Notes: generated by a model from the letters alone, not told the origin. 64,000 bases of DNA from Streptococcus sp. (GCA_030528055.1 JAUMZQ010000002.1:186001-250000), one strand, 5' to 3'. Positions 1-9,904 are shown, numbered from the stretch's first letter. A program made the numbers and translations.

Positions 1-54
1 TAGTTTTTTAGCTTTTTTTACCACATTATTAGCTTTTGAGGTTATAATATTCAT
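1..54 (-). CDS. TrmH/SpoU-type RNA methyltransferase, N-terminal fragment
   Basis: Only the first 18 codons are inside the window; the gene runs off the left edge. Reading the minus strand from the ATG at 54 gives MNIITSKANNVVKKAKKL. This resembles, from memory, the N-terminus of the streptococcal TrmH-family rRNA 2'-O-methyltransferase that sits divergent to acylphosphatase. An extended -10 (TGTTATAAT, complement of 61-69) lies only 6 bases upstream of the ATG and no Shine-Dalgarno is visible, so the transcript may be leaderless. The catalytic part is not present, so the call rests on the N-terminal peptide and the neighbour. Confidence 0.6.
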   Translation of the reverse strand, partial: MNIITSKANNVVKKAKKL

Positions 55-251
55 AAGAACATTATAACACAATGGAGAATAAAAGAACTCCTACTATAGT
101 CCTAATAACTTTTAAAAGAACCAAAACAACGGAAATGTATTATTCTATCAGGCAGGAAACATTTCTCCCATTGTGATTTGTCGTCCATATTATTTACATA
201 ATAATTTCTACTTTTGAATAAATAATTGCAAATAGAAAGGAAGAAAGAACT

Positions 252-530
252 ATGCAAAAAGTTAAAATGATTGCTCAAGGTCGTGTACAAGGAGTTGGTT
301 TTCGTTGGGGAGTTTACTCTCTAGCCACAGAGATTGGAGGTATTACGGGTCGCGTTTGGAACAAGGATGATGGTACTGTCGAAATCTTGGCTCAGGCTGA
401 AACCTCCGAACTGATGGCTAAATTTATCCAAGAAATCAGAAAAGGGCCGACTCCTTTTTCAAAAGTTGATTATTTGGACGTAACAATGGCCAATTTCAAA
501 ACCTATACGGATTTTAAAATTTCAAATTAA
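252..530 (+). CDS. acyP: Acylphosphatase
   Basis: Small 92-residue enzyme hydrolysing acyl phosphates in the cytoplasm. It has the family signature GRVQGVGFR near residues 10-18, with the phosphate-binding Arg in GFR, and the GRVWNKDDGTVE segment with the catalytic Asn near residue 37. Length is normal for the family. A good RBS (AAAGGAAGAAAG) precedes the ATG. It is divergent from the partial rRNA methyltransferase and followed by yidC2 with an 82-base gap. Its physiological substrate in streptococci is not known. Confidence 0.93.
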   Translation: MQKVKMIAQGRVQGVGFRWGVYSLATEIGGITGRVWNKDDGTVEILAQAETSELMAKFIQEIRKGPTPFSKVDYLDVTMANFKTYTDFKISN

Positions 531-612
531 GTCTAGAGAACTATTGTATAATTCTTGAAAAAACAGTAGAATAGATAAGTATTATTTTTTATATAAAAGG
601 AAATTAAAAAAC

Positions 613-1530
613 GTGAAAAAATTAAAATATTTAGTACTTTCTAGTATGAGCCTTGGAGCCCTCCTACTGTTAACAGGATGTGTTGGGCGAGATAAAAATG
701 GTAATCCTGTTGGGGCTACTTGGGATATTATTGGTCGTCCTATGGGAGAAGCTATCAAATACTTTGCCAATGACGCTGGCCTTGGTTTTGGTATTGCTAT
801 CATTTTAGTGACTTTAATTGTCCGTCTATTTATTCTACCGCTCGGAATCTATCAATCTTGGAAAGCAACGCTTCACTCTGAAAAACTCAACTACCTGAGG
901 CCTACTTTGGCTCCTTTTCAAGAACAAGTTGCAAAAGCAGAAACTCAAGAAGAAAAAATGATGGCTCAACAGCAATTAATGGCTGCTCAAAAAGAAATGG
1001 GAGTTAGCATATTTGGCGGTATTGGGTGTTTACCTCTAATAATTCAAACGCCATTCTTCTCTGCCCTCTTTTTTGCAGCCCAATATACTGAGGGAGTTTC
1101 TTCAAGTACATTCTTAGGTATAAACCTTGGAAAATCAAATCTCATCTTAACTGCTATTGTCGGCATCCTCTATTATCTTCAATCTCTTCTATCACTTCAT
1201 GGTGTTGAAGATGCAGTTCAAAGAGAACAAATGAAAAGAGCTTCTTATCTGAGTCCTGTTGCGATTGTTGCCTTTTCATACGTCTCACCAGCAGCGGTAA
1301 CACTGTACTGGGTGGTTGGTGGAGTTATCCAGATTATTCAACAATTCATTATTAATTTCTTAATTCGTCCACATTTGAGACAACGAGTTGCAGCTGAATT
1401 TGCAAAAAATCCACCAAAAGCATCAAATATTCCTACCGTTAAAAAAGATGTTACACCTAAATCTGACAAAGCTATTGAGGTAAAGCAAACTAATAAAAGA
1501 CGTAACTCTGGCAAACAACGTTCAAGATAG
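613..1530 (+). CDS. yidC2: Membrane protein insertase YidC2 (OxaA-like lipoprotein)
   Basis: A 305-residue YidC/Oxa1/Alb3 insertase helping membrane proteins fold into the cytoplasmic membrane, with or without SecYEG and SRP. The start is GTG. The N-terminus is a lipoprotein signal with lipobox LLTGC (Cys about 23), followed by five hydrophobic segments and the 60K inner-membrane-protein core (residues about 55-265). The C-terminal tail is long and strongly basic (KSDKAIEVKQTNKRRNSGKQRSR), which in YidC2-type paralogues contacts the ribosome. A stem-loop follows at 1570-1597. Confidence 0.93.
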   Translation: MKKLKYLVLSSMSLGALLLLTGCVGRDKNGNPVGATWDIIGRPMGEAIKYFANDAGLGFGIAIILVTLIVRLFILPLGIYQSWKATLHSEKLNYLRPTLAPFQEQVAKAETQEEKMMAQQQLMAAQKEMGVSIFGGIGCLPLIIQTPFFSALFFAAQYTEGVSSSTFLGINLGKSNLILTAIVGILYYLQSLLSLHGVEDAVQREQMKRASYLSPVAIVAFSYVSPAAVTLYWVVGGVIQIIQQFIINFLIRPHLRQRVAAEFAKNPPKASNIPTVKKDVTPKSDKAIEVKQTNKRRNSGKQRSR

Positions 1531-1569
1531 TGAAAAGGTTAAACGCTTCAATATCTAATATTAAATTAA

Positions 1570-1605
1570 AAACCAAGTGATTAGATTCACTTGGTTTATA
1601 CTTTT
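1570..1605 (+). terminator. Stem-loop terminator after yidC2
   Basis: 11-bp perfect stem (AAACCAAGTGA at 1570-1580 with TCACTTGGTTT at 1587-1597), 6-base loop, then a T-rich stretch. It serves yidC2 on the plus strand. Confidence 0.75.
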
Positions 1606-1654
1606 TAATTAAGGGGTTTCTACTATTTCAATGATAGGAATTCAAGTAAAACAA

Positions 1655-1682
1655 AAACAAACTTCATCTTCGAAGTTTGTTT
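1655..1682 (-). terminator. Bidirectional terminator between yidC2 and greA
   Basis: Perfect 11-bp stem, AAACAAACTTC (1655-1665) with GAAGTTTGTTT (1672-1682). It lies just downstream of the greA stop with T-rich flanks on both strands. Confidence 0.8.
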
Positions 1683-1690
1683 TCTTATGT

Positions 1691-2173
1691 TTAAACAGTT
1701 TTCTCTACTTTCAAAATTTTAATATCATAGCTACCAGCAGGAGTTTGTACAGTTGCCACTTCACCTGTTTTTTTACCTATCAAAGCCTGTCCAATTGGAC
1801 TCTCATTTGAAACTTTATTGGCGAAAGCATCAGCACCTGCTGAGCCAACTATAATATAAACTTCTTGTTCACTTTCTCCAACTTCTTGAATCGTTACTGT
1901 TTTTCCAATCGCAACTTCATCCTTTGCAACTGCATCACTATCCACAATTTCAGCATAACGAATTTTAGTCTCTAGGCTAGAAATTTGTCCTTCTACAAAT
2001 GCTTGTTCATCTTTTGCAGCTTCATATTCGCTGTTTTCTGATAAGTCGCCATAAGAGCGAGCTATTTTGATGCGTTCTACCACTTCTGGACGACGAACTA
2101 ATTTTAATTCTTCTAATTCAATTTCTAACTTTTCTTTCTCCGATAGAGTCATCGGATATGTTTTTTCAGCCAT
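1691..2173 (-). CDS. greA: Transcription elongation factor GreA
   Basis: 160 residues, the normal GreA length. The protein rescues backtracked RNA polymerase by stimulating transcript cleavage through the secondary channel. The N-terminal coiled coil (about 1-75) carries the typical [35 protein letters not shown] segment with the acidic tip residues; the C-terminal FKBP-like domain has the [11 protein letters not shown] signature. Downstream of mltG, as is usual in streptococci, but separated from it by a hairpin. Confidence 0.96.
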   Translation of the reverse strand: MAEKTYPMTLSEKEKLEIELEELKLVRRPEVVERIKIARSYGDLSENSEYEAAKDEQAFVEGQISSLETKIRYAEIVDSDAVAKDEVAIGKTVTIQEVGESEQEVYIIVGSAGADAFANKVSNESPIGQALIGKKTGEVATVQTPAGSYDIKILKVEKTV

Positions 2174-2227
2174 AAAAATTTTTTTCTCTCTTCTATATTA
2201 TATATTTACTTTACTATGTTTTAAAGA

Positions 2228-2260
2228 TAATAAAATTATGTGGATAAAACCACATAATTT
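2228..2260 (-). terminator. Terminator after mltG
   Basis: 11-bp stem AAATTATGTGG (2233-2243) with CCACATAATTT (2250-2260), followed on the minus strand by TTTTATTAT. It overlaps the mltG stop codon by two bases and separates mltG from greA, although read-through to greA is possible. Confidence 0.7.
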
Positions 2261-3716
2261 AATTAGAACTACTACTTGATTGGGTGAGTTGACTATTTAC
2301 ATGCTCTTCCACGTTTTTACTATGTTCTTCGTAAGTGTTAGCAAAGAAGACTTCACCTGTTTTGACATTAGCCACAAAGTATAAATAATCCGTTTTACTT
2401 GGATCAATAGTCGCTTCAATAGCTGATAAACTTGGACTATCAACAGGCCCAGGCATCAAGCCTTCGTTTTTATAAACGTTATAAACTGAGTCAATATTGG
2501 TATCAATCTCTGTATCTTCCTTTAGAGTTGTTTTTTGTCCCAATTTTCCTTGTGCATAAAGGATTGCAATATTACTTTGAAGAGGCATCCCTTGGTTTAA
2601 ACGATTGTAAAAAACACTAGCGATATCTTTTCGATCTTGGTCAGTTGAACCTTCTTTTTCTACCAGTGAAGCTATAGTCAGCACTTCATTCACTGTTAGA
2701 TTTTTTGATTCTATCACAGCATAATAAGGAGACAAGTTACTGTTCATTGAAGCAACCATTTGTTCAATTAATGACTCAACCGTAGAATCCTTGCTATACT
2801 CATAAGTTGCAGGGAACAGATAACCCTCTAAGCGGTACTTGACACCCTTATCTTTATCTGGTAAATCTGCAAAAAGTTGAGGATATTTAGCCACTAACTT
2901 AGCAATAAAGGCTTCATCCTGCACTTTGGCTAGGAAATCTTCTTTACTGAAGGGTGATTTGGTTGTTTTACCAGAAGTATTAGTGGAATCAGCAGCAACT
3001 GTTTCTGCAATCTGCTCAAGTGTGTAACCTTCTGGAACAGTTATTTTCCCTAAAACAGGGGCTTGCGGAGTTTTTGTGCCACCATTCTGTAGTTCTTTAG
3101 CAATAGAGTCTAAACTCATGCTTTTTTGTAAGTTGTAATAACCTGATTGGTAATTTCCATAATTTTTAAATTTGGAATAATAGTTAAAGACTTGAGCATT
3201 TTTAATAAGCCCTTGCTTTTCAAGAATTTCACCAATCATTTTAGAGCTAGAACCTTCTGGAATTTCAACTGTAACGTATTCTGTTGCTTTTGCATTGACT
3301 GGTTGCAAGGCTGAAGAAACATAATTATAAAATACAAAACCAGTGATACCAATGGTAACCAACACAATGATCAAAACAGTTGTAACAATATTTCGAGCAA
3401 CTTTATTCTGACGTTTTTTCTTAGCTGTATTTGAGGCACGGTTCGCCCGAGAGAGATTTCTCTTTGGCTCTTCTTGAACACGGCGACCGTAAACTACAGG
3501 TTTGGGTTCTTTTACTTCTGAAGTTTGATAAGATACATCAACAGCTGTTGGTTCTGTTGCCACATCCTCTTTAGAAGTTTCATTTTCTGAAACAGAAGCA
3601 ACTTGGGCTTCGGTTACTTCTTCATTTGAAGGATCACCTTGGGCTTCTGCTAGGTCTCTTAAAATTTGGTCTTTAAAGCTCAAATTTTTTTCATTGTCTT
3701 GTGAATTTTCAGTCAA
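2259..3716 (-). CDS. mltG: Endolytic murein transglycosylase MltG
   Basis: Membrane enzyme that cuts nascent glycan strands and takes part in peripheral wall synthesis. The frame is open up to 3749, but the best start is the TTG at 3716 (LTENSQD...): AAGGAGG lies 8 bases upstream, giving 485 residues. Architecture: a long acidic, Glu/Thr-rich cytoplasmic N-terminus as in streptococci, one transmembrane helix (IVTTVLIIVLVTIGITGFVF), a LysM-like region, then the YceG catalytic domain with LVEKEGS near residue 351-357 and the VFYNRLNQGMPLQSN motif. The tail is Ser-rich. In many bacteria the motif continues as QSDPT; here it reads QSNIA, which I believe is a streptococcal variant. Confidence 0.92.
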   Translation of the reverse strand: MTENSQDNEKNLSFKDQILRDLAEAQGDPSNEEVTEAQVASVSENETSKEDVATEPTAVDVSYQTSEVKEPKPVVYGRRVQEEPKRNLSRANRASNTAKKKRQNKVARNIVTTVLIIVLVTIGITGFVFYNYVSSALQPVNAKATEYVTVEIPEGSSSKMIGEILEKQGLIKNAQVFNYYSKFKNYGNYQSGYYNLQKSMSLDSIAKELQNGGTKTPQAPVLGKITVPEGYTLEQIAETVAADSTNTSGKTTKSPFSKEDFLAKVQDEAFIAKLVAKYPQLFADLPDKDKGVKYRLEGYLFPATYEYSKDSTVESLIEQMVASMNSNLSPYYAVIESKNLTVNEVLTIASLVEKEGSTDQDRKDIASVFYNRLNQGMPLQSNIAILYAQGKLGQKTTLKEDTEIDTNIDSVYNVYKNEGLMPGPVDSPSLSAIEATIDPSKTDYLYFVANVKTGEVFFANTYEEHSKNVEEHVNSQLTQSSSSSN

Positions 3717-3853
3717 AAATTTGACCTCCTTCTTCATAATCTCTAACATTATATCTTAAAAGGCTAATAAATGCAATCAGATTACGTTTCTGTGTTTCTA
3801 ATCTTGTTTTTCTGCACTCTCATTATGATTTTCTAGACTATATTTACCAGTTT

Positions 3854-5185
3854 TTATTGTACATTGCTAGTCAGATTGGATAAGAGTTGTTCGTAGGAGT
3901 ATTCATAAGTTTGAATATCACCTGCACCCATGAAAACATAAACTGCATTGTCATGATCAAGAAGTGGGGAGACATTATCAACGCTAATCACTTGTGTCTT
4001 TTTGATAATTTTCTCTGCTAAGTCTTCTACTTTCACATCTCCATGATCCACTTCACGTGCAGAACCATAAATTTCTGCCAGATAAACGGAATCAGCCTGA
4101 TTTAAAGCATCTGCAAAATCGTCTAAGAGAGCAATCGTTCTTGTGAAAGTATGAGGTTGAAAAATAGCTACAATCTCTTTGCTTGGATATTTTTGACGTG
4201 CTGCATCTAAGGTTGCAATGATTTCAGTTGGATGGTGTGCAAAGTCGTCAATAATAACTGTTCCATTCACAATTTTTTCAGTGAAACGGCGTTTGACACC
4301 ACTAAAAGTTGTCAAATGCTCGCGAATAAGTTCTAAGTCAATTCCTGTAATATATAACAAGCCAATAACGGCTGTCGCATTCATAATGTTGTGTCGACCA
4401 AAACTTGGAATTTGGAATTCACCCAAATCTTCACCACGGAAAGAAACTCTAAAACCTGATCCAGTTGTGGAGCGCAAGAGATCATGTGCCACAAAATCAT
4501 TATCTTCGGAAAAACCATAATAATAGATAGGAGCATTGGAGGTCAAACGACGCAAGTGTTCATCTTCACCATAGATAAATAGCCCCTTGCTAATTTGCTT
4601 GGCATAATCATTAAAAGCATTAAAAACATCTTCTAAACTTGTGAAATAATCTGGATGGTCAAAGTCAATATTTGTAATAATAGAATACTCTGGATGGTAA
4701 GGCATAAAATGACGTTCATATTCGTCAGATTCAAAAACAAGGTATTTTGCATTAGCTGATCCTCGCCCTGTTCCATCTCCAATCAAGTAACTTGTATCCG
4801 TTATGTTGGATAATACATGAGCCAAAATACCTGTTGTAGAGGTTTTTCCATGTGCTCCTGCTACACCCATACTGATAAAATCACGCATGAAACTTCCTAA
4901 AAACTCATGGTAGCGTTTATAAGGGATTCCTTTTTCATCAGCATAGGCAATTTCAACATTATTATCAGAACGAAAGGCATTGCCCGCAATAATCTCATAA
5001 TCCGATTGAATATTTTTTTCATCAAAAGGAAGAATATGAATCCCTGCTTGTTCCAAACCACGCTGCGTAAAATAATATTTGTCTACATCACTTCCTTGCA
5101 CATGATGTCCCATTTGGTGTAACATCAAGGCTAGAGCGCTCATTCCCGATCCTTTTATCCCGATAAAATGATAGTTAGATGGCAT
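3854..5185 (-). CDS. murC: UDP-N-acetylmuramate--L-alanine ligase MurC
   Basis: 443 residues, normal length. It adds L-Ala to UDP-MurNAc in cytoplasmic peptidoglycan precursor synthesis. The N-terminal Rossmann motif [11 protein letters not shown] is at residues 9-19, the ATP P-loop [11 protein letters not shown] at 109-119, and the Mur-ligase central motif [10 protein letters not shown] and C-terminal [12 protein letters not shown] are present. The ATG start follows AAAGAG. It sits downstream of an unknown basic protein and a Snf2 helicase, an order that recurs in streptococci. Confidence 0.96.
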   Translation of the reverse strand: MPSNYHFIGIKGSGMSALALMLHQMGHHVQGSDVDKYYFTQRGLEQAGIHILPFDEKNIQSDYEIIAGNAFRSDNNVEIAYADEKGIPYKRYHEFLGSFMRDFISMGVAGAHGKTSTTGILAHVLSNITDTSYLIGDGTGRGSANAKYLVFESDEYERHFMPYHPEYSIITNIDFDHPDYFTSLEDVFNAFNDYAKQISKGLFIYGEDEHLRRLTSNAPIYYYGFSEDNDFVAHDLLRSTTGSGFRVSFRGEDLGEFQIPSFGRHNIMNATAVIGLLYITGIDLELIREHLTTFSGVKRRFTEKIVNGTVIIDDFAHHPTEIIATLDAARQKYPSKEIVAIFQPHTFTRTIALLDDFADALNQADSVYLAEIYGSAREVDHGDVKVEDLAEKIIKKTQVISVDNVSPLLDHDNAVYVFMGAGDIQTYEYSYEQLLSNLTSNVQ

Positions 5186-5198
5186 AATCTCTTTGCTC

Positions 5199-5846
5199 CT
5201 ATTCTAATTTTGTTAAATTCAACTCTTGTGCGATGGCTTGTCGCTTAGCTTCTTCTAAAGACTTCCCTTTGTTGTAAATTTGACTTGTCTTTAGAAAATC
5301 ATAATTGTTTTTCTTTGGTTTTTCTTCATCAACTTTTTGAACTGGAGGACTGTAGTCTGGCTTAATATCTGCCAAAATGTACTGTTCTTGTCTGAGTTTA
5401 TTGCCAAATTCAGCAAGATCATTGCCTTCCGTCTTTTGAAAAAGAGCCGTTGGTTTTGGTTTTTCTGAATCTTGTTTAGAAGGAAGTTTTCGGTTACGAT
5501 TTTTGTGTGGCAAATCGCTCGTCAAATAAGGTGCCGAACGCTTCTTTTTGAGATCTGCTCTAGCTTGTTCTCTTGCTTGTTCAGCGTAACGAATAGCTGG
5601 ATCTTTTTTATCTATTGGTTTTTTAAAATCTCTGCTAATAACCTGTTGTTGCAGAATTCTGTTACCCGTTGTCAATGGAGCATGTTTTTTAGAATCAACA
5701 ATAGGAGCCCACTCCAAATAGTTGCGGTCAGTATAATCTCCCATAATATTACTTATAAAATCTAGTTCGTCATATAAATTCATATGAGGCATTTCCGTCA
5801 ACATAATTTCATCATCGGCAACCTGAGGAAAGTTTTTATCCGTCAT
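5199..5846 (-). CDS. Conserved hypothetical protein, charged and probably disordered
   Basis: 215 residues I do not recognise as a named family. No signal peptide or membrane segment. The first ~60 residues are acidic ([35 protein letters not shown]), the middle is Lys/Arg/Pro-rich low complexity (about 75-180), and the end is a short predicted helix ([22 protein letters not shown]). The RBS GAAAGGAG is good and the stop lies 13 bases before murC, so it is probably co-transcribed with murC and with the Snf2 gene 42 bases upstream. Such composition fits a protein-binding adaptor, but no function can be assigned. Confidence 0.75.
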   Translation of the reverse strand: MTDKNFPQVADDEIMLTEMPHMNLYDELDFISNIMGDYTDRNYLEWAPIVDSKKHAPLTTGNRILQQQVISRDFKKPIDKKDPAIRYAEQAREQARADLKKKRSAPYLTSDLPHKNRNRKLPSKQDSEKPKPTALFQKTEGNDLAEFGNKLRQEQYILADIKPDYSPPVQKVDEEKPKKNNYDFLKTSQIYNKGKSLEEAKRQAIAQELNLTKLE

Positions 5847-5888
5847 AATTTACTCCTTTCAGTCTTTCATTATTATAAACTATTCAAG

Positions 5889-8800
5889 TTATTTTTCAAG
5901 AGATTCTAAAGAAATTCCTAGAATTTCTCTAATTTCTTCAACCGTCAAACTAGAACGAGACTCTGTTCCGTCTAAAATCGTAGAAACTAGGTTCTTTTTG
6001 TTTTCTTGTAGTTCTTGAATTTTTTCTTCAATCGTCCCACGAGTAATCAGACGATAAACTTCAACATTTTGCTTTTGACCAATCCGATGGGCTCGTCCAA
6101 TAGCTTGTGCTTCAACAGCAGGATTCCACCAAAGGTCTACTAAAATCACTGTATCAGCTCCTGTTAGATTTAAACCAACTCCGCCTGCTTTCAGAGAAAT
6201 AAGAAAGGCTGAACGCTCCCCATCATTAAAGGTTGTCGTCATATTCTGGCGTTCTTTTGCAGGAGTTGAACCTGTAATTTTGAAAGAAGGCATTTCCATC
6301 TTTTCCAATTCTGTTTCAATAATATCCAACATTCCACGAAATTGTGAAAAAATCAGAACACGATGATTTCCATCCTTTATTTGATACAGAAGTTGACGTA
6401 AACTTTCTAATTTACCACTTTCGCCACTATATTCTGGCATAAATAGTTTGGGAGTGTCACAAATTTGACGCAAACGCATCAATCCAGATAAAATCTCTAT
6501 TTTACTACGATTGATTTCATCTTCTGATGCATTTAAAATCTTTTCCTGCATTTGTTTTAAAAGGGCTAAATAGATTGTCTTTTGGCTATCTGCCAATTCA
6601 TTGCGGCAAACAACTTCGATTAGTTCTGGTAATTCTTGTAAAACATCTTCTTTTTTTCTTCGCATGATAAATGGTTTGATATATCTTGCGACTGTCTGTG
6701 TCGGCATTTTTAAAAATTCTTTTTTATTTGGTAATAGTCCTGGCAAAACAATTTGAAAAATAGACCATAATTCTCCTAAATGATTTTCAATCGGAGTTCC
6801 TGACAAAGCAAATGTACGTTTTACATCAAAATCTCTTAGATATTGAGCAATTTTAGTTTGATCATTCTTCATCACTTGTGCTTCATCTAAAATCAAATAG
6901 TCAAAATGGGTGTCTCGGTATTCTTCCACATCCTGTCTAAACGATGGATAGCTCGTAATCATAATTTGGTGATTTTCAGAAATCAAAGAATCCCGTATTT
7001 CTTTTGATCCATAAACAACGACTACATCTAAATGAGGGGCAAACTTAGAAAACTCGTCTTGCCAATTATAAATAAGACTGGAAGGTGCTAAAATCAATGT
7101 TTTTTGATCTTGGCTCAACTGTGAACTTAGAAAAGAAATCGTTTGTAGAGTCTTTCCCAATCCCATATCATCAGCTAAAATACCACCAAATCCATATTTA
7201 TCTAGCATTGAAAACCACTTAACCCCTGTTTCTTGATAGTCTCGAAGAGTAGCTTTCACTTGTAAGGAAGGCATCGGAAAAGATTCTGGATGCGTCAAAT
7301 CATAAGCCAAATTTTGAAATTCACTAGAAAATTGAACTTGCCCTTTATCTTTCAATAATTCCGATAAATGATAAGCTGTAATTGTTTGGGTTTGTATCGT
7401 TCCGCTGATTTGATTTTTTCTTAACTTCTGAAGAGTCTGGCTCACTTTTTTCGTTTCCTCATCAAATATCAAGACTTGCCCTGATTGACTGACAAAAAAA
7501 TCCTTCTTCATAAACAATGACTGCAAGACTGCTTCGATTTCCAATTGGTTGATTCCAGCAAAATCAAAATGAATATCTAACAGTCCTCCATTGAGATTTA
7601 CAGAAATTGTTGGACTAGCTTTTTGTGATAATGCCTCTAATTCTTCTGATAAGGTAACTTGCCCTAATAATTCAAACTGAGGAAGGGTTTTTGAAAAGAA
7701 ATGATAGACTTCTTCTGCTTGAAGAGGAGGACGCTCACTAGAAAATAAGGGTTCAAATCCTGCTTCTAGCATTTGCTTAAACACTTTTTGTTCTTTTTCA
7801 AAATTACTAGCAAATGGAAGGGTTTCTAAATCTTGTCGGTTATTGATAGAAATATCTTCAAAATCAAAAGAAACTTTTAAATGAATGGCTTTATTTTCTG
7901 TAATCGAAAAATCAAATCGAGGTTTAAAATCATGAATGATTAATCTATCTGGAGCTAGCACTAAACCAACTTTTTGAAATTCAATTAAACTATTTGCTAG
8001 TTTTCCTTGCTCAGAAAAGTCAAACTGTAAACGTTTCGTTCGATCTTGTTCAATAGGAAGTTCACGAAGTTCATTTATCAATCGGATTTGCTCATCGTTT
8101 AGTTGATAAAAAGTATCTCCATAAAAGATAAACCGCCCATTGTAAAGAACTTTATAGTGTTTTTCAGAAATAATTAACTCAAAATATTCAGGATATTCTT
8201 CCACTTCAAAATGGTAAAGGTCTGCTTGATGGTGTAAATCTTGGAAAAAAACTTCTGAATAATCGTGAAAATTATATTCCAAGCGAAAAGAAGCCAGTTG
8301 AGTTAAACGACTCACTCCATCCTCAAATAAACTACTCGGAAAATAAAGATTTCGTCCCATATTTGGAAAAATAAATAAGCAATCTTGTCCTTGATAATCT
8401 ACTACTAATCCACGTAAAAATTGAATGAGTTCTTGGCTTGCAAGATCAAAATATTCTATTTGAAGTGGTTCGTAGTAACTTTTACCAATCGGATAATGCT
8501 CCTTTTTTTCCAAGGTTCGTAAGAAAGAAAGAATATCACGAATGACATAAGAACGTTCATCTGGGAATCTAGAAATACGTAAACTCCACAAAAATTGACC
8601 TGTATAAGCATCTTCTTGTCCAGTAGCTGATAGTTGGTAAAGGAGTTGTTTTTCCGTTTTCTCTGATATTATTTTATCTAAAAATTGACTCCCAAAAGAA
8701 ACCAACTTTTGCGTTTCATTAGTAGAAGTTTCCTTTTTTTCCATTGTTTCTAGCAATGTTTTCCCTGTCGTATCATTTTTTAGGAAATATTCTAAAGCCG

Positions 8801-8999
8801 CTAGATGAGCACAGTATTGTTTTTCTTGAAATACCTGACAGGGACAAAAAACAGCATCATCATCCAAACTATAACGAAGCTGATAATGATCAATATTACT
8901 ATACAAAAAAGAGTCTTTATGTTCCAATATTTTTACTTTATTCTGTTCAAATAAAGCAATTCCTTCTGTCCTAATTTTACTAGGAATAAGTTTTGACAT
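5889..8999 (-). CDS. Snf2/RapA-type DEAD-box-like helicase with SWIM zinc finger
   Basis: Large ATP-dependent DNA or RNA polymerase remodelling protein. I place the start at the ATG at 8999 (MSKLIPSKIRTEG), because the upstream GTG codons overlap the AGGTGG Shine-Dalgarno; this gives 1036 residues. N-terminal SWIM finger CPCQVFQEKQYCAH (about 55-70), a long central domain typical of bacterial Snf2 proteins, then the helicase core: ADDMGLGKTLQ (Walker A, about 613), DEAQ box (about 705), LSGTPIENHLGELWSI, and motif VI QAIGRAHRIGQ (about 971). Bacterial members of this type are poorly studied; RNAP recycling like RapA is one possibility. It stands first in a likely operon with the 215-residue protein and murC. 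Confidence 0.9.
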   Translation of the reverse strand: MSKLIPSKIRTEGIALFEQNKVKILEHKDSFLYSNIDHYQLRYSLDDDAVFCPCQVFQEKQYCAHLAALEYFLKNDTTGKTLLETMEKKETSTNETQKLVSFGSQFLDKIISEKTEKQLLYQLSATGQEDAYTGQFLWSLRISRFPDERSYVIRDILSFLRTLEKKEHYPIGKSYYEPLQIEYFDLASQELIQFLRGLVVDYQGQDCLFIFPNMGRNLYFPSSLFEDGVSRLTQLASFRLEYNFHDYSEVFFQDLHHQADLYHFEVEEYPEYFELIISEKHYKVLYNGRFIFYGDTFYQLNDEQIRLINELRELPIEQDRTKRLQFDFSEQGKLANSLIEFQKVGLVLAPDRLIIHDFKPRFDFSITENKAIHLKVSFDFEDISINNRQDLETLPFASNFEKEQKVFKQMLEAGFEPLFSSERPPLQAEEVYHFFSKTLPQFELLGQVTLSEELEALSQKASPTISVNLNGGLLDIHFDFAGINQLEIEAVLQSLFMKKDFFVSQSGQVLIFDEETKKVSQTLQKLRKNQISGTIQTQTITAYHLSELLKDKGQVQFSSEFQNLAYDLTHPESFPMPSLQVKATLRDYQETGVKWFSMLDKYGFGGILADDMGLGKTLQTISFLSSQLSQDQKTLILAPSSLIYNWQDEFSKFAPHLDVVVVYGSKEIRDSLISENHQIMITSYPSFRQDVEEYRDTHFDYLILDEAQVMKNDQTKIAQYLRDFDVKRTFALSGTPIENHLGELWSIFQIVLPGLLPNKKEFLKMPTQTVARYIKPFIMRRKKEDVLQELPELIEVVCRNELADSQKTIYLALLKQMQEKILNASEDEINRSKIEILSGLMRLRQICDTPKLFMPEYSGESGKLESLRQLLYQIKDGNHRVLIFSQFRGMLDIIETELEKMEMPSFKITGSTPAKERQNMTTTFNDGERSAFLISLKAGGVGLNLTGADTVILVDLWWNPAVEAQAIGRAHRIGQKQNVEVYRLITRGTIEEKIQELQENKKNLVSTILDGTESRSSLTVEEIREILGISLESLEK

Positions 9000-9051
9000 A
9001 GGCACCACCTTGCAATTATCTCTTCATTATACCATGTTTTACCTCAAAATA

Positions 9052-9080
9052 AAAAAAGCAAGATTTATCCTGCTTTTTAG
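9052..9080 (-). terminator. Terminator between the CPBP protease gene and the Snf2 gene
   Basis: On the minus strand AAAAAGCAGGA pairs with TCTTGCTTTTT (one G-U pair), with a 4-base loop and a run of T after it. It ends the 9152-9904 transcript. Confidence 0.7.
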
Positions 9081-9151
9081 AGAATGATTTTATAAAGATT
9101 AATCCTTCGTTTTAATTTGTTCTAGTAGAGTTTTTGAAGAAACACTCTCCA

Positions 9152-9904
9152 TTAGTAAGGTATGAATAAATACAAGAAACTTGAACCAAAGAAATCTGCA
9201 AAAGCATGAGCTATAAAGAAAGGAAGCAAATTTTTTACTTTATATTTATATAGGATATAGTATAGCAAACCAGCAACTACTCCAATTGCGATAGAATACA
9301 TAAACCCTTGATAAGTGTGAAAAGAGGTTCTCACTATCGTTGAAAAAAGTAATACTGGCCAACGATATTTTTCTTTTACACTTGTTAGTAAACCTAAAAA
9401 ATAGAATTCTTCGTAGAAACCATTGAACAAACCATATATGACCGCACTTGCCATTAGATTACTGACATGCCCAAAAGTTGTTCCCAAACTAAAATCAAAT
9501 AATTGCAAATCTGAAAAATTGAAATAGTTATAATCTCCAAAAATACTAATAAAAACATCGCTACTCAATCCTATAAAGAGAAAAATAGCAGGAGCTAACC
9601 AGATGACATTCCAACGGAAATAAATAGGCAATTGTTTGAAGTTATAACGACGGAACCACAAATAAAGCAAAGCGATGATTAAGAAAACTGATTGAATTTT
9701 TAAATTTCCCCAATCATCCGCACTAGTGAAATTTGTAGTGTCTAAAATCTCTTGGTTAAGATTAGAAGAACTATCTAAAGTAGATAAAAAATAGATACTG
9801 GACGCATAAATAAAATATCCAAATAAGATAGCTGTTACACTCAACAAATCAATCCAAGTTAAATGGTTTAATACTTCTTTTCTTCGCATTTTATTAATAA
9901 ACAA
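9152..9904 (-). CDS. CPBP-family intramembrane metalloprotease
   Basis: Polytopic membrane protein with 6-8 hydrophobic segments and the Abi/CPBP (Rce1-like) motifs: EEFYFLGLL (motif 1, two Glu), SFHTYQG (motif 2 His) and HAFADF (motif 3 His). The open frame extends to 9922, but AAGGAGG lies inside that extension, so the likely start is the TTG at 9904, 8 bases after it (250 residues). Motif 1 reads EEFYF rather than the common EExxxR, so the usual Arg is absent. CPBP proteins act as proteases or in bacteriocin self-immunity; no bacteriocin genes are visible here. Not obviously in an operon. Confidence 0.82.
   Translation of the reverse strand: MFINKMRRKEVLNHLTWIDLLSVTAILFGYFIYASSIYFLSTLDSSSNLNQEILDTTNFTSADDWGNLKIQSVFLIIALLYLWFRRYNFKQLPIYFRWNVIWLAPAIFLFIGLSSDVFISIFGDYNYFNFSDLQLFDFSLGTTFGHVSNLMASAVIYGLFNGFYEEFYFLGLLTSVKEKYRWPVLLFSTIVRTSFHTYQGFMYSIAIGVVAGLLYYILYKYKVKNLLPFFIAHAFADFFGSSFLYLFIPY

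Noticed and set aside
9152..9904. Bacteriocin immunity locus
   Set aside because: CPBP proteins can be immunity proteins, but no bacteriocin precursor with a GG leader, ABC exporter or two-component genes are nearby.
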